From assembly GCA_940671915.1 (NCBI GenBank), contig CALNVZ010002974.1, forward strand, positions 38,851,854 through 38,915,853: a DNA stretch of 64,000 nucleotides. The letters are read 5' to 3'. Shown here piece after piece: positions 35,258 to 46,349 of this stretch. The notes under the pieces were generated by a model, which was not told the origin of the DNA, ran no database searches, and saw nothing but the letters and a program-made list of their open reading frames with translations. This stretch comes from Paracentrotus lividus. Lineage: Eukaryota > Echinodermata > Echinoidea > Camarodonta > Echinidae. Numbering within the stretch: position 1 is the first letter of the stretch; the number at the start of each line of letters is the position of its first letter. A program made the position numbers and the translations under genes.

Positions 35258-35695
35258 GCGGTGCTACATTAGCTTGAGTTATTTCAAGTAGTGCACTATG
35301 TGTGATCCAATGAATTAGCCCAATCAGAGGATATTAGGCTTTTTCTCTCAAATAGCACATGTTAAATTGGAGGAAATCAAAGCCCGAGCCACCTTCGGCT
35401 TTTTTGAAAAAACTAGAGCTGGTTTGCAGTTTTAGAACAAAATAGAGCGCTGCTGCACTAGCTCGAGATAATTCCGAAATCATGTACCTGTGCGTGTATA
35501 CGCTAGCGGTAGTTACCAGTTGCAAATATGTGTCAGGCTTGTTTGTTCAAGGTCAGGTCAGGTTGTTATTAGGAAAAAACTTTAGCTCAAGCTTGAGCTA
35601 CGTAGTGCACTAACGGTTTCTTTTGGTGGTTTTTTTTCCCCGATCCCCCAATAAGCACGCCATTTTTTCGCTGGAGCTAGTGCAGCACCTCCCAG
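35258..35695. mobile_element. Probable MITE with GGTGCTRCAYTAGCT ends
   Basis: GGTGCTACATTAGCTTGAG at the left faces GGAGCTAGTGCAGCACC at the right. Related words (GCTGCACTAGCTCGAG; AGCTTGAGCTACGTAGTGCA) occur in the interior, suggesting nested or repeated end sequences. Confidence 0.5.
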
Positions 35696-36584
35696 TGTGA
35701 ATGTGTGTCAGCAGGTGGAAGGTTGTTCTGCCATCAAACTACTCTACCAGATGGATACAAATTGAAATGTGAGTGGGATGTGTGATTTTTCTTTCTTCGC
35801 TTCCATGAAAATAAAATGAAAGCAGAGTTTCAATAGGAATCTTAATGAACTTCAGCACAGAATGTCATCCTGCCTTGATCAGGAATATATGTGGACAGGG
35901 GTTGATCTGATATTTGCTCCGACATCGATTGTCCAAAACGTAAGATTTGGGAGCCGATGTGCTATTGTAACCAGAGCTAACATACCCTAACCCTCACTTA
36001 CTGTGCCTAGGGGAGAGGGGGAGGGTCGAGTGGTCATATCACATGACTGGGGAAGCAAAGATCGGTGTTGAAGCATGTCATAGCCCCAGACAGGGGGTTC
36101 TAGGACAACTTCCCCCTGGACAAACACCCCCCCCCCCCCGGTCCACTACCCCTCTAAAATAATTATATACCCCCCTAACTCTACTACACCTAACCCTAAA
36201 CCTATTTCTGAGGGTAGTTGTCCTGGGGTAATTATCCTGATACGCATATAGGGATCACACTTGTACATGTACATGTATATGAAGGACTATATCCTCTAGT
36301 AAAGACAAATATTTGTTTTTAAAGAGCCATTCCAGGGACAATAACAAAAGTGCAACAAAAATCTCAAATAATAATTTGAAAACGATCCATACATTCAATT
36401 TAACAATGAAGAAAGATTCTTGATTTGTACACAAAAGCCAATATAAATATGTATGCCTACATACATGTAGAATGCATACATAATATGAAGATGGGTCACC
36501 ATAAAACCCAGTCATCAGCATGAATTTACATTTTGCTTGCATGCATGGTTAACTAAAGTACCAATAGCGGTCAAAACAAACCAC

Positions 36585-36790
36585 TAAGCCTATCACTTTC
36601 CGCCATCCCTCCTGCACAGCGGCAAAAAGCGTGAGATACAAGGCGAGGGACTGAGGAGCGTAAATCATTTATGTGATGCTCTGCCTAATGTCACGTGAAA
36701 GGAGGCCCATCCTTGCCACTCGCCTCCCGCTGGACTGAAACCCTGAGGCGTTTCACGGCAGATGGAACCAAGGTCTGATGAGGGCTATCT
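36585..36790. promoter_or_regulatory. GC-rich island in ASAP intron side; perfect TCACGTGA E-box
   Basis: About 200 bp, clearly more GC- and CpG-rich than its flanks and free of recognisable repeat ends. It holds the palindrome TCACGTGA (36691-36698), a strong bHLH-LZ (USF/MITF-type) site. No convincing frame was seen. It is a candidate conserved regulatory element only. Confidence 0.3.
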
Positions 36791-37352
36791 TGTCATAACC
36801 AACATTATCCATCCATTTCTACCTATCACAGTACATTGGCACAGAGCAATTAAATGATATACCAGTACATACAGTAGACGTGCTTGTTTACATGACACAC
36901 ATGCATCATATTTATATTTACTTATTTACACAACAGGTCTACAACAATCTTGATACATGCCTTGTACCATTTAACAAATTTCTTTTTTTTAATTAATTAT
37001 TTTTACATTATGACAGATATGAAGAAGATAAATTTATTCAGCTGACCTTCACCTCCTGAGAACATCACAGTAAAAAAAAAACATTCAAATAACTAAACAT
37101 AATCAAATATAAGAAACCTGATGACTTTCTTTTTATTCTAACAGCCATTCTGTGTAACTCGACGCCCATTGCTTAAAATTTCAAATAAAACCAATGAAAA
37201 AGATATAGAACTTTTTGGCCAGGTACAAATTCAAATGATATAAATCTGAATTTTCATCACCTTTTATCTTCAAACCACCGAGTTACAACACCTCAAAGAC
37301 AAAATGAGAGAACTGCTGAAACTGCTTATAAATCCAATAAAGGAGAGCTAAT

Positions 37353-37490
37353 GGTGTAAAATGAAGTCAAAAGGAGCCTGAGCTATCGATCCTAGCAGAA
37401 TCTTTGTCAGAGACAAAATGACTTCAGGCTCCTTTTGACTTCATTTTAACACCTCAAAGAGATTTGACTTCATTTAACACCTCAAAGAGA
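37353..37490. repeat. Palindromic element plus partial duplicate
   Basis: GGTGTAAAATGAAGTCAAAA then GGAGCCTGAG faces CTTCAGGCTCCTTTTGACTT then CATTTTAACACC. The centre has GATCCTAGCAGAATC. The last 30 bp (TTGACTTCATTTAACACCTC) is repeated once more just outside. Confidence 0.7.
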
Positions 37491-37686
37491 CAAACAATTT
37501 GCTCCAAAAAGTATGTTTTTTGGTAATGATTTTAATAATACTATTTAAAGTATGTTCCATAGTGAGTAGATTCATAAATTTTAGTATTCTGATTTACTTT
37601 ATACCCATCTTGTCATATCACATTGGTTCCTGCATTTATATGAACCGAGCTTGACAATATTTCAAATTGAAAACCTCCTCAAAATA

Positions 37687-38909
37687 TGTCACGCGAGTCA
37701 CAAAAATACACCCATATTTAGAGTGTATGATTTGTAGTTGATAAAAAGTAAGGAGCTTAGGGTCCTCAATCATACCACCAAAGAAAATTTTCAAGTGCAG
37801 ACCCCTTCATTATGAAAAAAACACCCTAAAGCACTGTCACGCAAGTCACTTTAGGGTTTCTTAGGGTACTGTCACGCGAGTCACGTTTTACAATTTAACA
37901 AGCAAAGTTTGGGAAAATAAAGATAATGATTAGGATTTTGTTGAAAAGAAATAAAAACTGCCTTCAAATAAGTCTTGTAAAATGTTCTGATTATCAAATT
38001 GGGGATAAAAATTGGGTTATTTGGCCAAAAATTAGAAAAAATAGGTAAATTTTACATTAGAATTTTGGTGAAAATGAGAAAAATGGGATGAATTTCAACC
38101 CCCTAAGATATTTGCCATAGAGTTATCAGATCTTCTGAAACTCGGCATCCTGGTAGGACATACATTATGAAATATAATCCCTCAAAGTTTCATACCTTTA
38201 TATAAAATAAATCTTAAATATTTTTTTAGTTATAAAAATTTATAATCATAGGTTTTCATATTTGCTTTTCTATAAATTATGTTGCTACAATACACAAGTC
38301 AATGGGAAAATCACCATTTTGCATTGCATGTTCCAAGACCTCCAAATCTATCTTGAATGAAATTTAAAAAAAAAATTTTTTTTTTTTTTTTAGTTGTATG
38401 TGATACAACTGACTATAAATGTTTTGTTTGGTTGAATTGTGGCCCATTCTACTATATGTAATTATGATAATTGGTTCAACTTTTAGTCCAAAATGACACT
38501 TGTCACACGAGTCACACTACTGTGTCACGCGAGTCACATTTTGAAATGGTGATAGACTTAAAATGACTGGCCAAATGACAGTGAAATTTTACCAGGTCAT
38601 TGCTTAATGTTTCAAAATTACCTCCAAAAAAATTTCATATACATCTGAAAAGTATATTTTAAACTTCTGAGGAAATTTCAGTCAAGTACAGTTAGGTCAG
38701 AAACCTTCAATAGTGACGCGTCACGCGAGTCATAGGAATCAAATAGAAATATCTCCAACAAAAATGACTTTGCTACCAAAATTTCTTTGTGCTAATGTGT
38801 AATGTCATTACCTTGATTGAAAAAAGTAAGAAAAACAGGTCTGCATCATGAATTTTGAAGTAATTAGCCTTAACAATTTAAAATTTTGTGTAAATGTCAC
38901 GCAAGTCAC
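37687..38909. repeat. Seven dispersed copies of TGTCACGCGAGTCAC
   Basis: Copies start at 37687, 37835, 37870, 38501, 38523, 38719 and 38895. Variants change one or two bases (GCAAG, ACACGAG, CGTCACGCGAGTCAT). The word contains a direct GTCAC...GTCAC pair around GCGA. Spacing is irregular (22 to 631 bp) and the DNA between copies is unrelated AT-rich sequence. This is not an ordinary tandem repeat. Copies fall in different frames, so a coding explanation is unlikely. Confidence 0.85.
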
Positions 38910-39460
38910 AATGGAATGGCTGCTAAATTAAAACTGCTTATTAAACAGAAGTGACAAAAACAAAACAAAGGATTAATATTTCCACCTGAAACTCCAGAAC
39001 ATCTCTTTGATTAATGATGTAGGGTAGCAAAAGGTTTTCAGATATGACAGTGACAGGTGCAATGTACACAATATTATTTGCCCATTTACAAACATATATT
39101 CACATATTACGGCACTTAATAATGTATTATACATGTGTAACTCTTTCTTCATGTTTAGCGCTTAATAGTGTTAATTAATTGTACACCTTTCATGTTAAAA
39201 TAAAATGAATGAGTGAAAACACACCTTGAGTGCTCTGACTGACTATATCAAATTTGACATTATTTATCATCAGATCATGTAGGATTCCTCAATGGACAGA
39301 TGGATCATGAGATGCTCTTGATGCACATCCAATCTTTCTCATTCTCCATATTTTATGGGAACAAAGGGCTTTTAGGCTAATAAATCTCCATCAAAATCTC
39401 TCAGGCAGCACAGGCAATGGACTTGGAAAGCCCAGAGGTTCATTTCATCACTTATGTCTT

Positions 39461-39775
39461 GGTCTAGTGGTCGTATGAATTAACCAGGGATGCAAGGTTG
39501 CGAGTTCAATACCAGCACTGCACTTTTGTCCTTGAGCAAGGTCTTTTATCTACATATCCCCACCCATTTGAAAGAAAGCAACCGGCAGGATGCAATAAGT
39601 TATTGTGGTTTGATCAGCATAATGCATACACCTTGTCTATCATTATTGCTGGGCTAGAATCATACTCCTCAGGGAGTGCAGAATTTGCACACATTCTGTG
39701 CGGGCAAGCCAGAATGTGATAACCACGGTAATATCTGTTAAGCGCCTAGAGACATAGTCTAAATGTATTTATTTT
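39461..39775 (+). mobile_element. tRNA-derived SINE, near full length
   Basis: The A-box-like TCTTGGTCTAGTGGTCGTA and B-box-like GGTTGCGAGTTCAATACC lie about 40 bp apart. They are followed by TTTTGTCCTTGAGCAAGGTC, a common SINE body word, and an end AAGCGCCTAGAGACATAGTC. The 73-codon frame within it is not a gene. Confidence 0.75.
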
Positions 39776-40274
39776 TTAAGCACTATTTTAATCCAGAATT
39801 TTATATCATTCATGCAGAATTAACAATGTACGTACATACATAAACAAGCGTATCTCTCATTATCTACTAATTTGGAACTGTATAATGTAGTCTAGTTGTA
39901 AATGACGCTTCTTTTAATAATTTTGTTGGGTTTTTATGGATATCAATACTGAACAAATTACATACACCAGTATACTTAACAGCACACAACAAAATTTTCT
40001 TAAAGAGCACTTTAAGTACAATGTAATTGACCATTCATGTGAGACAGGGTGAGGAATTTACTGTACCCATAATAAACATACATGTATTGATTATTCTATG
40101 ACTGAAGTTTGAGTGCTCGATAGTGAGGCTTTTTTGTATCTCAATTAGCACTCAACAGAATGAATTGTAGTACATACATGTACGTATGTACGTACAATGT
40201 ACAGCACACGTAGAAATACCACAGAGTGCATGGCGTCATTTTGGTCATATGTACATCTAGGCCTACCGGTATAT

Positions 40275-40460
40275 GTAGGGTCAGCATCTAATGGTTTAGA
40301 TATCTCATTAAAATGCATGTCTAATTAGCACCTCTGAGCTCCACAAACCATCCGATATTAACAGCCTCTTATTTCGCTCCCCTCATTATGCAATAAAGAT
40401 GCATCGTATCCTTGAAAACAAATTACTTACTGTGTAACACATTTGCAGGCATCTCCCTTT
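40275..40460. promoter_or_regulatory. Candidate conserved non-coding element
   Basis: Non-repetitive block with homeodomain-type words (TCTAATTAGCACC; CTCATTAAAATGCATG) and no open frame. It lies within the presumed first intron of the ASAP gene. Conservation cannot be judged from one sequence. Confidence 0.25.
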
Positions 40461-40889
40461 AGTTATAAGATTAGTTCTTGCTTCATTTATTTAAATTTAT
40501 TTTTTAATCCCTGTCTATTAGATTTACATTTGTATCTTGGACCTTGTTTCATGATTTTTTGTTTTGCTTTTTAGTAATTTTAATAAATTACCAAATAAAA
40601 TAAATTTTTGTACAACATCTTAAGTTTTAACAAACCCTAATTATAGATGTTTATTACATGTTTCCCACAATTATTACTTGCAAATCACATCACCCCTTTC
40701 TTGACATATTATTATGAATGTAAATATAGTCCTAAATTCTTTTTCATTGTAGACCATTTTGGTAGGCTACATTGTATATTTATATGTAAACCAATATAAA
40801 CCAACTTTAAGAAACATCTAATCTGTGTCACTCAAAAATCACTCAAAGCTATTTCATAATTGAAAACACATCTTTATTAGAAACAGACT

Positions 40890-41070
40890 GTGTAACTGTG
40901 GATTGCAAATTAGCACCTGCCCGGATTGGAGTACATTGAACGTGTACTTCCAAGGTCAAGTCTCCTATGGAGAGAGTTAATTACAAACAGCAATTGCACA
41001 GCAATCAAATGAAATATCAATTAATAGTATTTAGTTCTATGCACAAAGCAGCACCTTTCTGTTGGGTCTG
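40890..41070. promoter_or_regulatory. Candidate enhancer-like block with nuclear-receptor and homeodomain sites
   Basis: Contains CTTCCAAGGTCAAG (extended nuclear-receptor half-site of the FTZ-F1/ERR type), AAATTAGCACC and GTTAATTACAAAC. Balanced base composition; no repeats or frames. Inference only. Confidence 0.25.
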
Positions 41071-41439
41071 TTCACATTATAAAAGAGCAATGGGCACATA
41101 CATTTCCAAACGTTATAGTTGATCATGTTTGATAAGTTTAACAGATATTCCTCCATTATGTAGCAAAAGCCCTTTAGTACTTTAGTTTTGAGGAGTGACG
41201 TTTATTTTTTTACCATACAATATAAACAGTGGAAAAACACGTAATTAGTAGAATAGGATGATAAAAGCATAAACATATGATGGATCATAACTTGCATTAA
41301 ATTTATGTAGGCCTATGTCAATTGAGAGATAATATTGTGGTTGTATATAATTCCAACAATGCTTAAAAGATTTTCATCTTTTTTCAAATATGTCTATAAA
41401 TGTAATCTCAATGAAATATTTCATTGCGCAGATGTTGTA

Positions 41440-41516
41440 CATACATGTACGTGTAGCAAGAAGCATCCTCACGATACATGTACATACATGTACGTGTAGC
41501 AAGAAGCATCCTCACT
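41440..41516 (+). repeat. Tandem duplication of about 40 bp
   Basis: ACATACATGTACGTGTAGCA followed by AGAAGCATCCTCAC is present twice (41441-41474 and 41482-41515), bracketed by other ACATGTAC words. Confidence 0.85.
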
Positions 41517-42074
41517 GTCTAAACACAGCCATATCTTTGCATGAAAACACTAGTCAGATGGACAGACCGATTCACACAGCAGCCACGTGAACAACACAGA
41601 CATGATAGACAGAGCCCATTGATGCATTTGTAAATATGATCACAATACATGTAGTGCAATAGCTTGAACCATATCACAGGCATGATACAATGTATCATTG
41701 CAGCTTGGATTTCATACAGTGATTGAATTACTATATTTCCCTGTATACATGCTCTGTGCTTAGTCTGTATGCATGTACATGTACATGTACAGTACAAGCC
41801 AATTCAATATCAAGTCATTCCATATTTAATATTATTTTCATTCATAATCATAAGGCAGAAAACATCATTATTAGATATTTTGATGTGTGCAAATCATAAA
41901 ACATGTATTTGGTATTACCATGTAGGTACATACATATCACATTGATTGATTTCAAATTTCAATTCATTTCTAATTGCAGATTTTATGACAGTATCATAAA
42001 TACATGTATGTACATGTAGCTCAAAATGTATTCAGTCTACATGGTGTAAAGTGCAAATGTCAAACACTATTTGC

Positions 42075-42222
42075 AATGGCAGATCCGGGATTTGAAAACA
42101 GGGAGGGGGGGGGGGCCACAGCCTGAAAATGTGAAAAATATGGGGCGCAGCCAAAATTTTCGTCAATGAGTGGTTTTCCAAGGGGGGGGGGGGCATTCTC
42201 CGCGCCCCCGCCACTGATTTGA
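42075..42222. mobile_element. GTGGCGGATCC-type element with G-runs
   Basis: GGCAGATCCGGGATTTGAAA at one end and CGCCCCCGCCACTGATTT at the other, with two G12-type runs inside. Related copies lie at 46196 and 48909. Such CAGTGGCGGATCCAG ends are common on hAT-like miniature elements. Confidence 0.6.
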
Positions 42223-42239
42223 AGTATGTATACAGACAT

Positions 42240-43085
42240 GTATGTCAACAAAATACACATACCCAGTAATTCACAATGAAGCAATAACTTCAATACTAAC
42301 CATTCTTAAACACTCAACGATAAGTCTTCATCAAAATATTGATGCCAGCATCCCAAAATCCCCCATCAGCTTGAAGCTGGCTTTGTTTTTTAATTGGATT
42401 GGGCATGTAATTAGAGAGAGATCTCGATCTCATTATGCTGTCCAACTAGTCTCCATCATTAGATAGATTCAGGACGGCCATCTGTAATTGATTTCCCATG
42501 TGATGATGAGGATGAGATTTGGAACCGATTTTGACTGGTTATCATCCACCTATTAGCGAGGATGGATGAGGGTGGGTGGGGCTACTATCAGGAAATGAAA
42601 ATAGAGACACTATAGTTTGGCAAGCATACATGTAGTGCATTATTCTATTTATTTCAGTTTGTTCCTCAATTTCAATTTAATAATTAATCTGATTCAATGA
42701 TATTTGCTCCAAATGCTGCAAATTCCATATCTAACTACAACCCTCGACTTACCCTACCCTAAACTTATAAACATAAAACCCTATTGCAAACCTTAGCCTA
42801 CAATGCAACCCTACTATGAAATATAGCCTATAGCCTGGAGTAATTGTTGCAGGAGCAATGTTGTGTCCCCCAAGTTACACTGACTCCAGGGCAATCTGAA
42901 GCATGTCATTTTTTTTTCTTCTGGTTCTTCCTATTGACAGTTGATTCTCCAAATTCTACTTTATGGACAATCAACCAAATTAAATCATAGTTGCTTTTCT
43001 CATGTGGACACAGAATGTTTATTTGTACATTCTTTGAATGATGGAAACCAAGCTAGAAGAACATAACCTGAATACAATATATATT
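42240..43085. other. No gene seen
   Basis: Mixed unique-looking DNA. A balanced-composition block at 42290-42570 has GGAT/GATG-rich words and ATTAGAGAGAGATCTCGATC. CCCTAA-like words at 42738-42785 are degenerate and not telomeric. No exon supported. Confidence 0.45.
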
Positions 43086-43090
43086 GTTTG

Positions 43091-43114
43091 CCCCCCCCCC
43101 CCCCCCCCCCCCCC
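43091..43114 (+). repeat. C24 homopolymer
   Basis: Uninterrupted run of 24 C, able to form i-motif/G-quadruplex-type structures. The length in the assembly is uncertain. Confidence 0.9.
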
Positions 43115-43761
43115 AACTCATAAGAGGAATAATAATTATGAATATTCAGGGCCCATTAAATAAAGTTCAAGTTAACTAAAACATAGAAAAAATGTAGAGG
43201 CATACATGTAGAGGTTTAGTAACTTGAAAACAAAGCAATGCATTACATGAAGAGGTCAGACCTGAAGAGAGAAGAAGATCTCAATGATAACAAATAGAAG
43301 AAACTAAGCAAGAAATATTCCAAGATGGAAGTACCTAACATCATCAGTAGGCCCCATCCGTAAATAATTCATGCAATCATGCTTACTATTGGCCTTCTAG
43401 AAACTCCCCTAGTGAACGGTGACTCATAGACTTTACCTGCCAGCCTGCAGAAAGAGGATTGTTTTCTAATTCCTTGCACTACAACTTAGCACAACAAATT
43501 GTGATAAATCAGGCACAAACGTGCAATGTACAACCTTCGCCCCTCTGCGCTGTCAGAAGTACTCCCTCAACTCAATCAAGAGAAAGCACTACTTCAAGAT
43601 AAACTCGAGTTGCAGTGATCATCATCATCACAAAATATATTCTTACAGAATCAAACTACTGTGGAGGTGAATGGACACTACAATGTATTAGAATTACACA
43701 AGTTTTTCCTTTTCTACATGTAGCCTACATGTATAGTACTACTGTGAGCAATAGTACAAGC

Positions 43762-43832
43762 ATGGATCTTAATAATTTAGATAAACAGATTTATTAATAA
43801 GATCCATGGTCCAATAAATCTGTTTATCTAAA
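43762..43832 (+). repeat. Interlocked inverted repeats (pseudoknot order)
   Basis: Two arm pairs are arranged A-B-A'-B'. A is ATGGATCTTAATAA (43762-43775) with partner at 43791-43807. B is TTTAGATAAACAGATTTATT (43776-43795) with an exact 20-nt reverse complement at 43813-43832. B and A' overlap by five bases, so the two stems compete. Confidence 0.8.
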
Positions 43833-43879
43833 TGTAAAATTTGTATCTCAAAGCAGAAAGATGTTAATTCAGAAATGAC

Positions 43880-44055
43880 ATACTGTATAAGTGGTTATTT
43901 TCGCGGTGACTTTATTTTCGCAAGTCCGTCATCGCGAAAATTTCCACTTCACTACAAGGATATTAGTAATGAAGTCATCACCAAAATCGCAAAATTTTGC
44001 TCTCGCGAAAATCCCCAACTAGTCCTAAATCGCGAAAATATCTGTATGCAAAAAT
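43880..44055. repeat. TTTTCGCG-rich repeat
   Basis: GGTTATTTTCGCGGTGACTT, TTATTTTCGCAAG, ATCGCGAAAATTTCC, CTCTCGCGAAAATCC and AATCGCGAAAATAT occur within 170 bp in both orientations. This is a recognisable class of dispersed repeat in marine invertebrate genomes. Confidence 0.7.
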
Positions 44056-44068
44056 ATTGGCTTATATA

Positions 44069-44954
44069 CAGTGTGTCCCACAAAAAATGCTAATGGCCTT
44101 TTAGATGGGTATAACATTAAAACTACAATATTATATTATTTATATCTCTACACCCGTAAACTAAAATTCATTTTCTGTAACCGGATGAAATTTTATGTGA
44201 TATGGTCCAATAATCACAAAGATATGAGCATTTTTTCATCACACATCAGGAAACCGCTCCATCCAAGTTTTATATTAAGTAGTACCGGGTACATCAAATA
44301 CAAGAAACCAAAATTTGATCATTAATAATTTGAAAAATATTTCATTAGTGATTATGAAATTTATATCACTGTAAAGTGCAACTCATTACCATTCTAATGA
44401 TATGTCCCTCAGCTCACCAATATCACGCATCGCTGAACCCCATTGTTCTGAAAAAGTCATGCAAAATTGTGAGTGTTCACTTTCATGCTCCTTGAGATGC
44501 GTTATTCAAATGTGCCCAACTTTGATCATCGATGAGCGTGAAAGTGAACCACTCACAACTTTGCAAGACATATTTAAAACAATGGGGTTCAGTGATATAT
44601 GATATTGGTGAGCTGAGAGATGTATCATTAAAATGGTAATGAGTTGCACTTTACAGTGATATAAGTTTCATAATCACTACTGAAATATTTATCAAAGTAT
44701 TAATGGTCAAACTTGGGTTTTTTTTATTCGACACACCCGGTACTACTCGATACAAACTTATATGGAGAGGTTTCCTGGTGTGTGATGAAAAAATGCTCAT
44801 ATCTTTGTGATTCTTGGACCATATCACGTAAAATTTCATCCAGTTGTGGAAAACAAATTGTAGTTCACGGGTGTAAAGATATAAACAATATATGTTGTAA
44901 TTTTAATATTATACCCACCTAAAGTGCCATTAGCATTTTTTGTGGGACACACTG
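44069..44954. mobile_element. 886-bp palindromic mariner-type element
   Basis: Ends CAGTGTGTCCCACAAAAAAT then GCTAATGGC match as inverted repeats, flanked by TA at 44067-44068 and 44955-44956, the mariner target duplication. The arms pair almost throughout (for example CAAAGATATGAGCATTTTTT with its reverse at 44780-44815, and GTGCAACTCATTACCATT with its reverse). The turn is near 44500-44520. Frames inside are not transposase. Confidence 0.85.
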
Positions 44955-45655
44955 TACAGTACATGCACATTATCAACAAATATTCATAAATGCTCATTCC
45001 TTTGTGTACATATGTAGGCCTACATGAATATAACTTTTGTAATAAAAACATGTATGGACTTCCTGAAGTTTGTTTCTGTGCATACTGCAGGTAGCCTACA
45101 TGTACATTGTAAATAGGAAATAAGGAAGTGACTGCAAACAATAGCTACAAATGTAGGCCTATTCATATCAGGTTCCTTGTACATTGTGTTCAAACACTAA
45201 ATGCTCTGAAAGCAGTCATCTACTTGAATATAAGTTTTATGTTGTTTATTAAATGTTTTAATAATATAAAGACAAATGGAAAAACAGGATTTAAATATTG
45301 ACACAAAATATTTAATGAACTGGAGGTTTGTTGATAAAAATATTAACATGTAATGGGGAATGCTAGTCAAAAAATGTATTGAAGGGATCTGGGGTAAAAT
45401 AGCGAAGAAATTCACACACAGATTTTGAATTGAAGAAAATTATGCATATTCGGAAATACCTCTTGAATTGAAATCTCAGGGCTTGACATATTCCAGAAGT
45501 TTGTGGCTTTAATGTTCAAGTGATTACTACTTTAATAGGAAAGGGATCTTAGGTGAAGTAGTACTAACAGGCCTGATGATCAACTACTAGACAGATGCTC
45601 TGGTGGTCTAATGTAAGCAGGTGCATAGTTTTTGTTAATGAGCAATGAAAATAGG

Positions 45656-45729
45656 GTTCCATCAGGATTCGAACCCTAGACCTCCTGATTACTACATGTA
45701 GACAGGCGCTCAACCAGCTGAGCTATGGC
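45656..45729 (-). tRNA. tRNA-Thr(AGT)-like pseudogene or SINE head
   Basis: On the minus strand, GCCATAGCTCAGCTGGTTGA (A box, D arm), then an anticodon arm CCTGTCTACATGTAGTAATC, then the T arm with AGGGTTCGAATCCT (B box). The anticodon loop appears to hold a 5-nt insertion (ACATG) relative to CTAGTAAT, and the acceptor 3' strand (GATGGAA) only partly pairs with GCCATAG. It is most likely a tRNA pseudogene or SINE-derived copy. Confidence 0.5.
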
Positions 45730-46195
45730 AAACTCATGGAATGCCATTTTCTTTGCTCATTTGTTTATATTAGGCCTATATATTCCTGGTCATTTTCCTT
45801 CGTTGTTCAAATTCAAGGTAAATGTACATACAATTTTAATAGTTACATGTAGTATGGCCCTATAGGGCAGTAGCAAAATATCTAACTTCTTTCAATGATC
45901 CCACAATATATTTCCAGAAGTTTTGTTGCTGGGGAAAGTTTGGTAGAGAATTGAGAGGAGTAGAGAAGGGAATGAGAGGTCGTAAGGTGAGCCAATGAAG
46001 GCAGGAAACCTGAGGGGGAGTAGCAGGAAATTTCAGAGGAAGACGCTCGACTATGTGCTAACATTGCGACAAGCAAGCTCATATCAGAGTAGACAGCAGA
46101 CAGTTGAACGCAGCAGAGTGATATGCATTCAAAGCTCAAATGGACCTAATATAGTGCACTTTAAATGATTTGATTCAAGGCAGAAACTATTTATT

Positions 46196-46347
46196 CTGCA
46201 GTGGCGGATCCAGGCAGGGGCACAGGGGATGCATGCTCTCCTAAAATTTGAAGACCACTCATTGACTCTACATGTTGAAATCACAAATAGTTTTTGGCGC
46301 CCCCCCCCCCCACTCCTCCCAATTTTCACATTCTGGACCCGCCATTG
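46196..46347. mobile_element. CAGTGGCGGATCCAG-type MITE
   Basis: GCAGTGGCGGATCCAGGCAG at the left faces CATTCTGGACCCGCCATTGT at the right; a C11-type run lies inside. Related to the copies at 42075 and 48909. Confidence 0.65.
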
Positions 46348-46349
46348 TA

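Noticed and set aside
37353-37453. Hammerhead-ribozyme-like core on the minus strand (CTGACAAAGATTCTGCTAGG...GATCGATAG)
   Set aside because: The order CTGA..stem..GA(T)A resembles a hammerhead, but both catalytic boxes deviate (CTGACAA instead of CTGANGA, GATA instead of GAAA). The strand pairs better as a simple TTTGTC/GACAAA hairpin.
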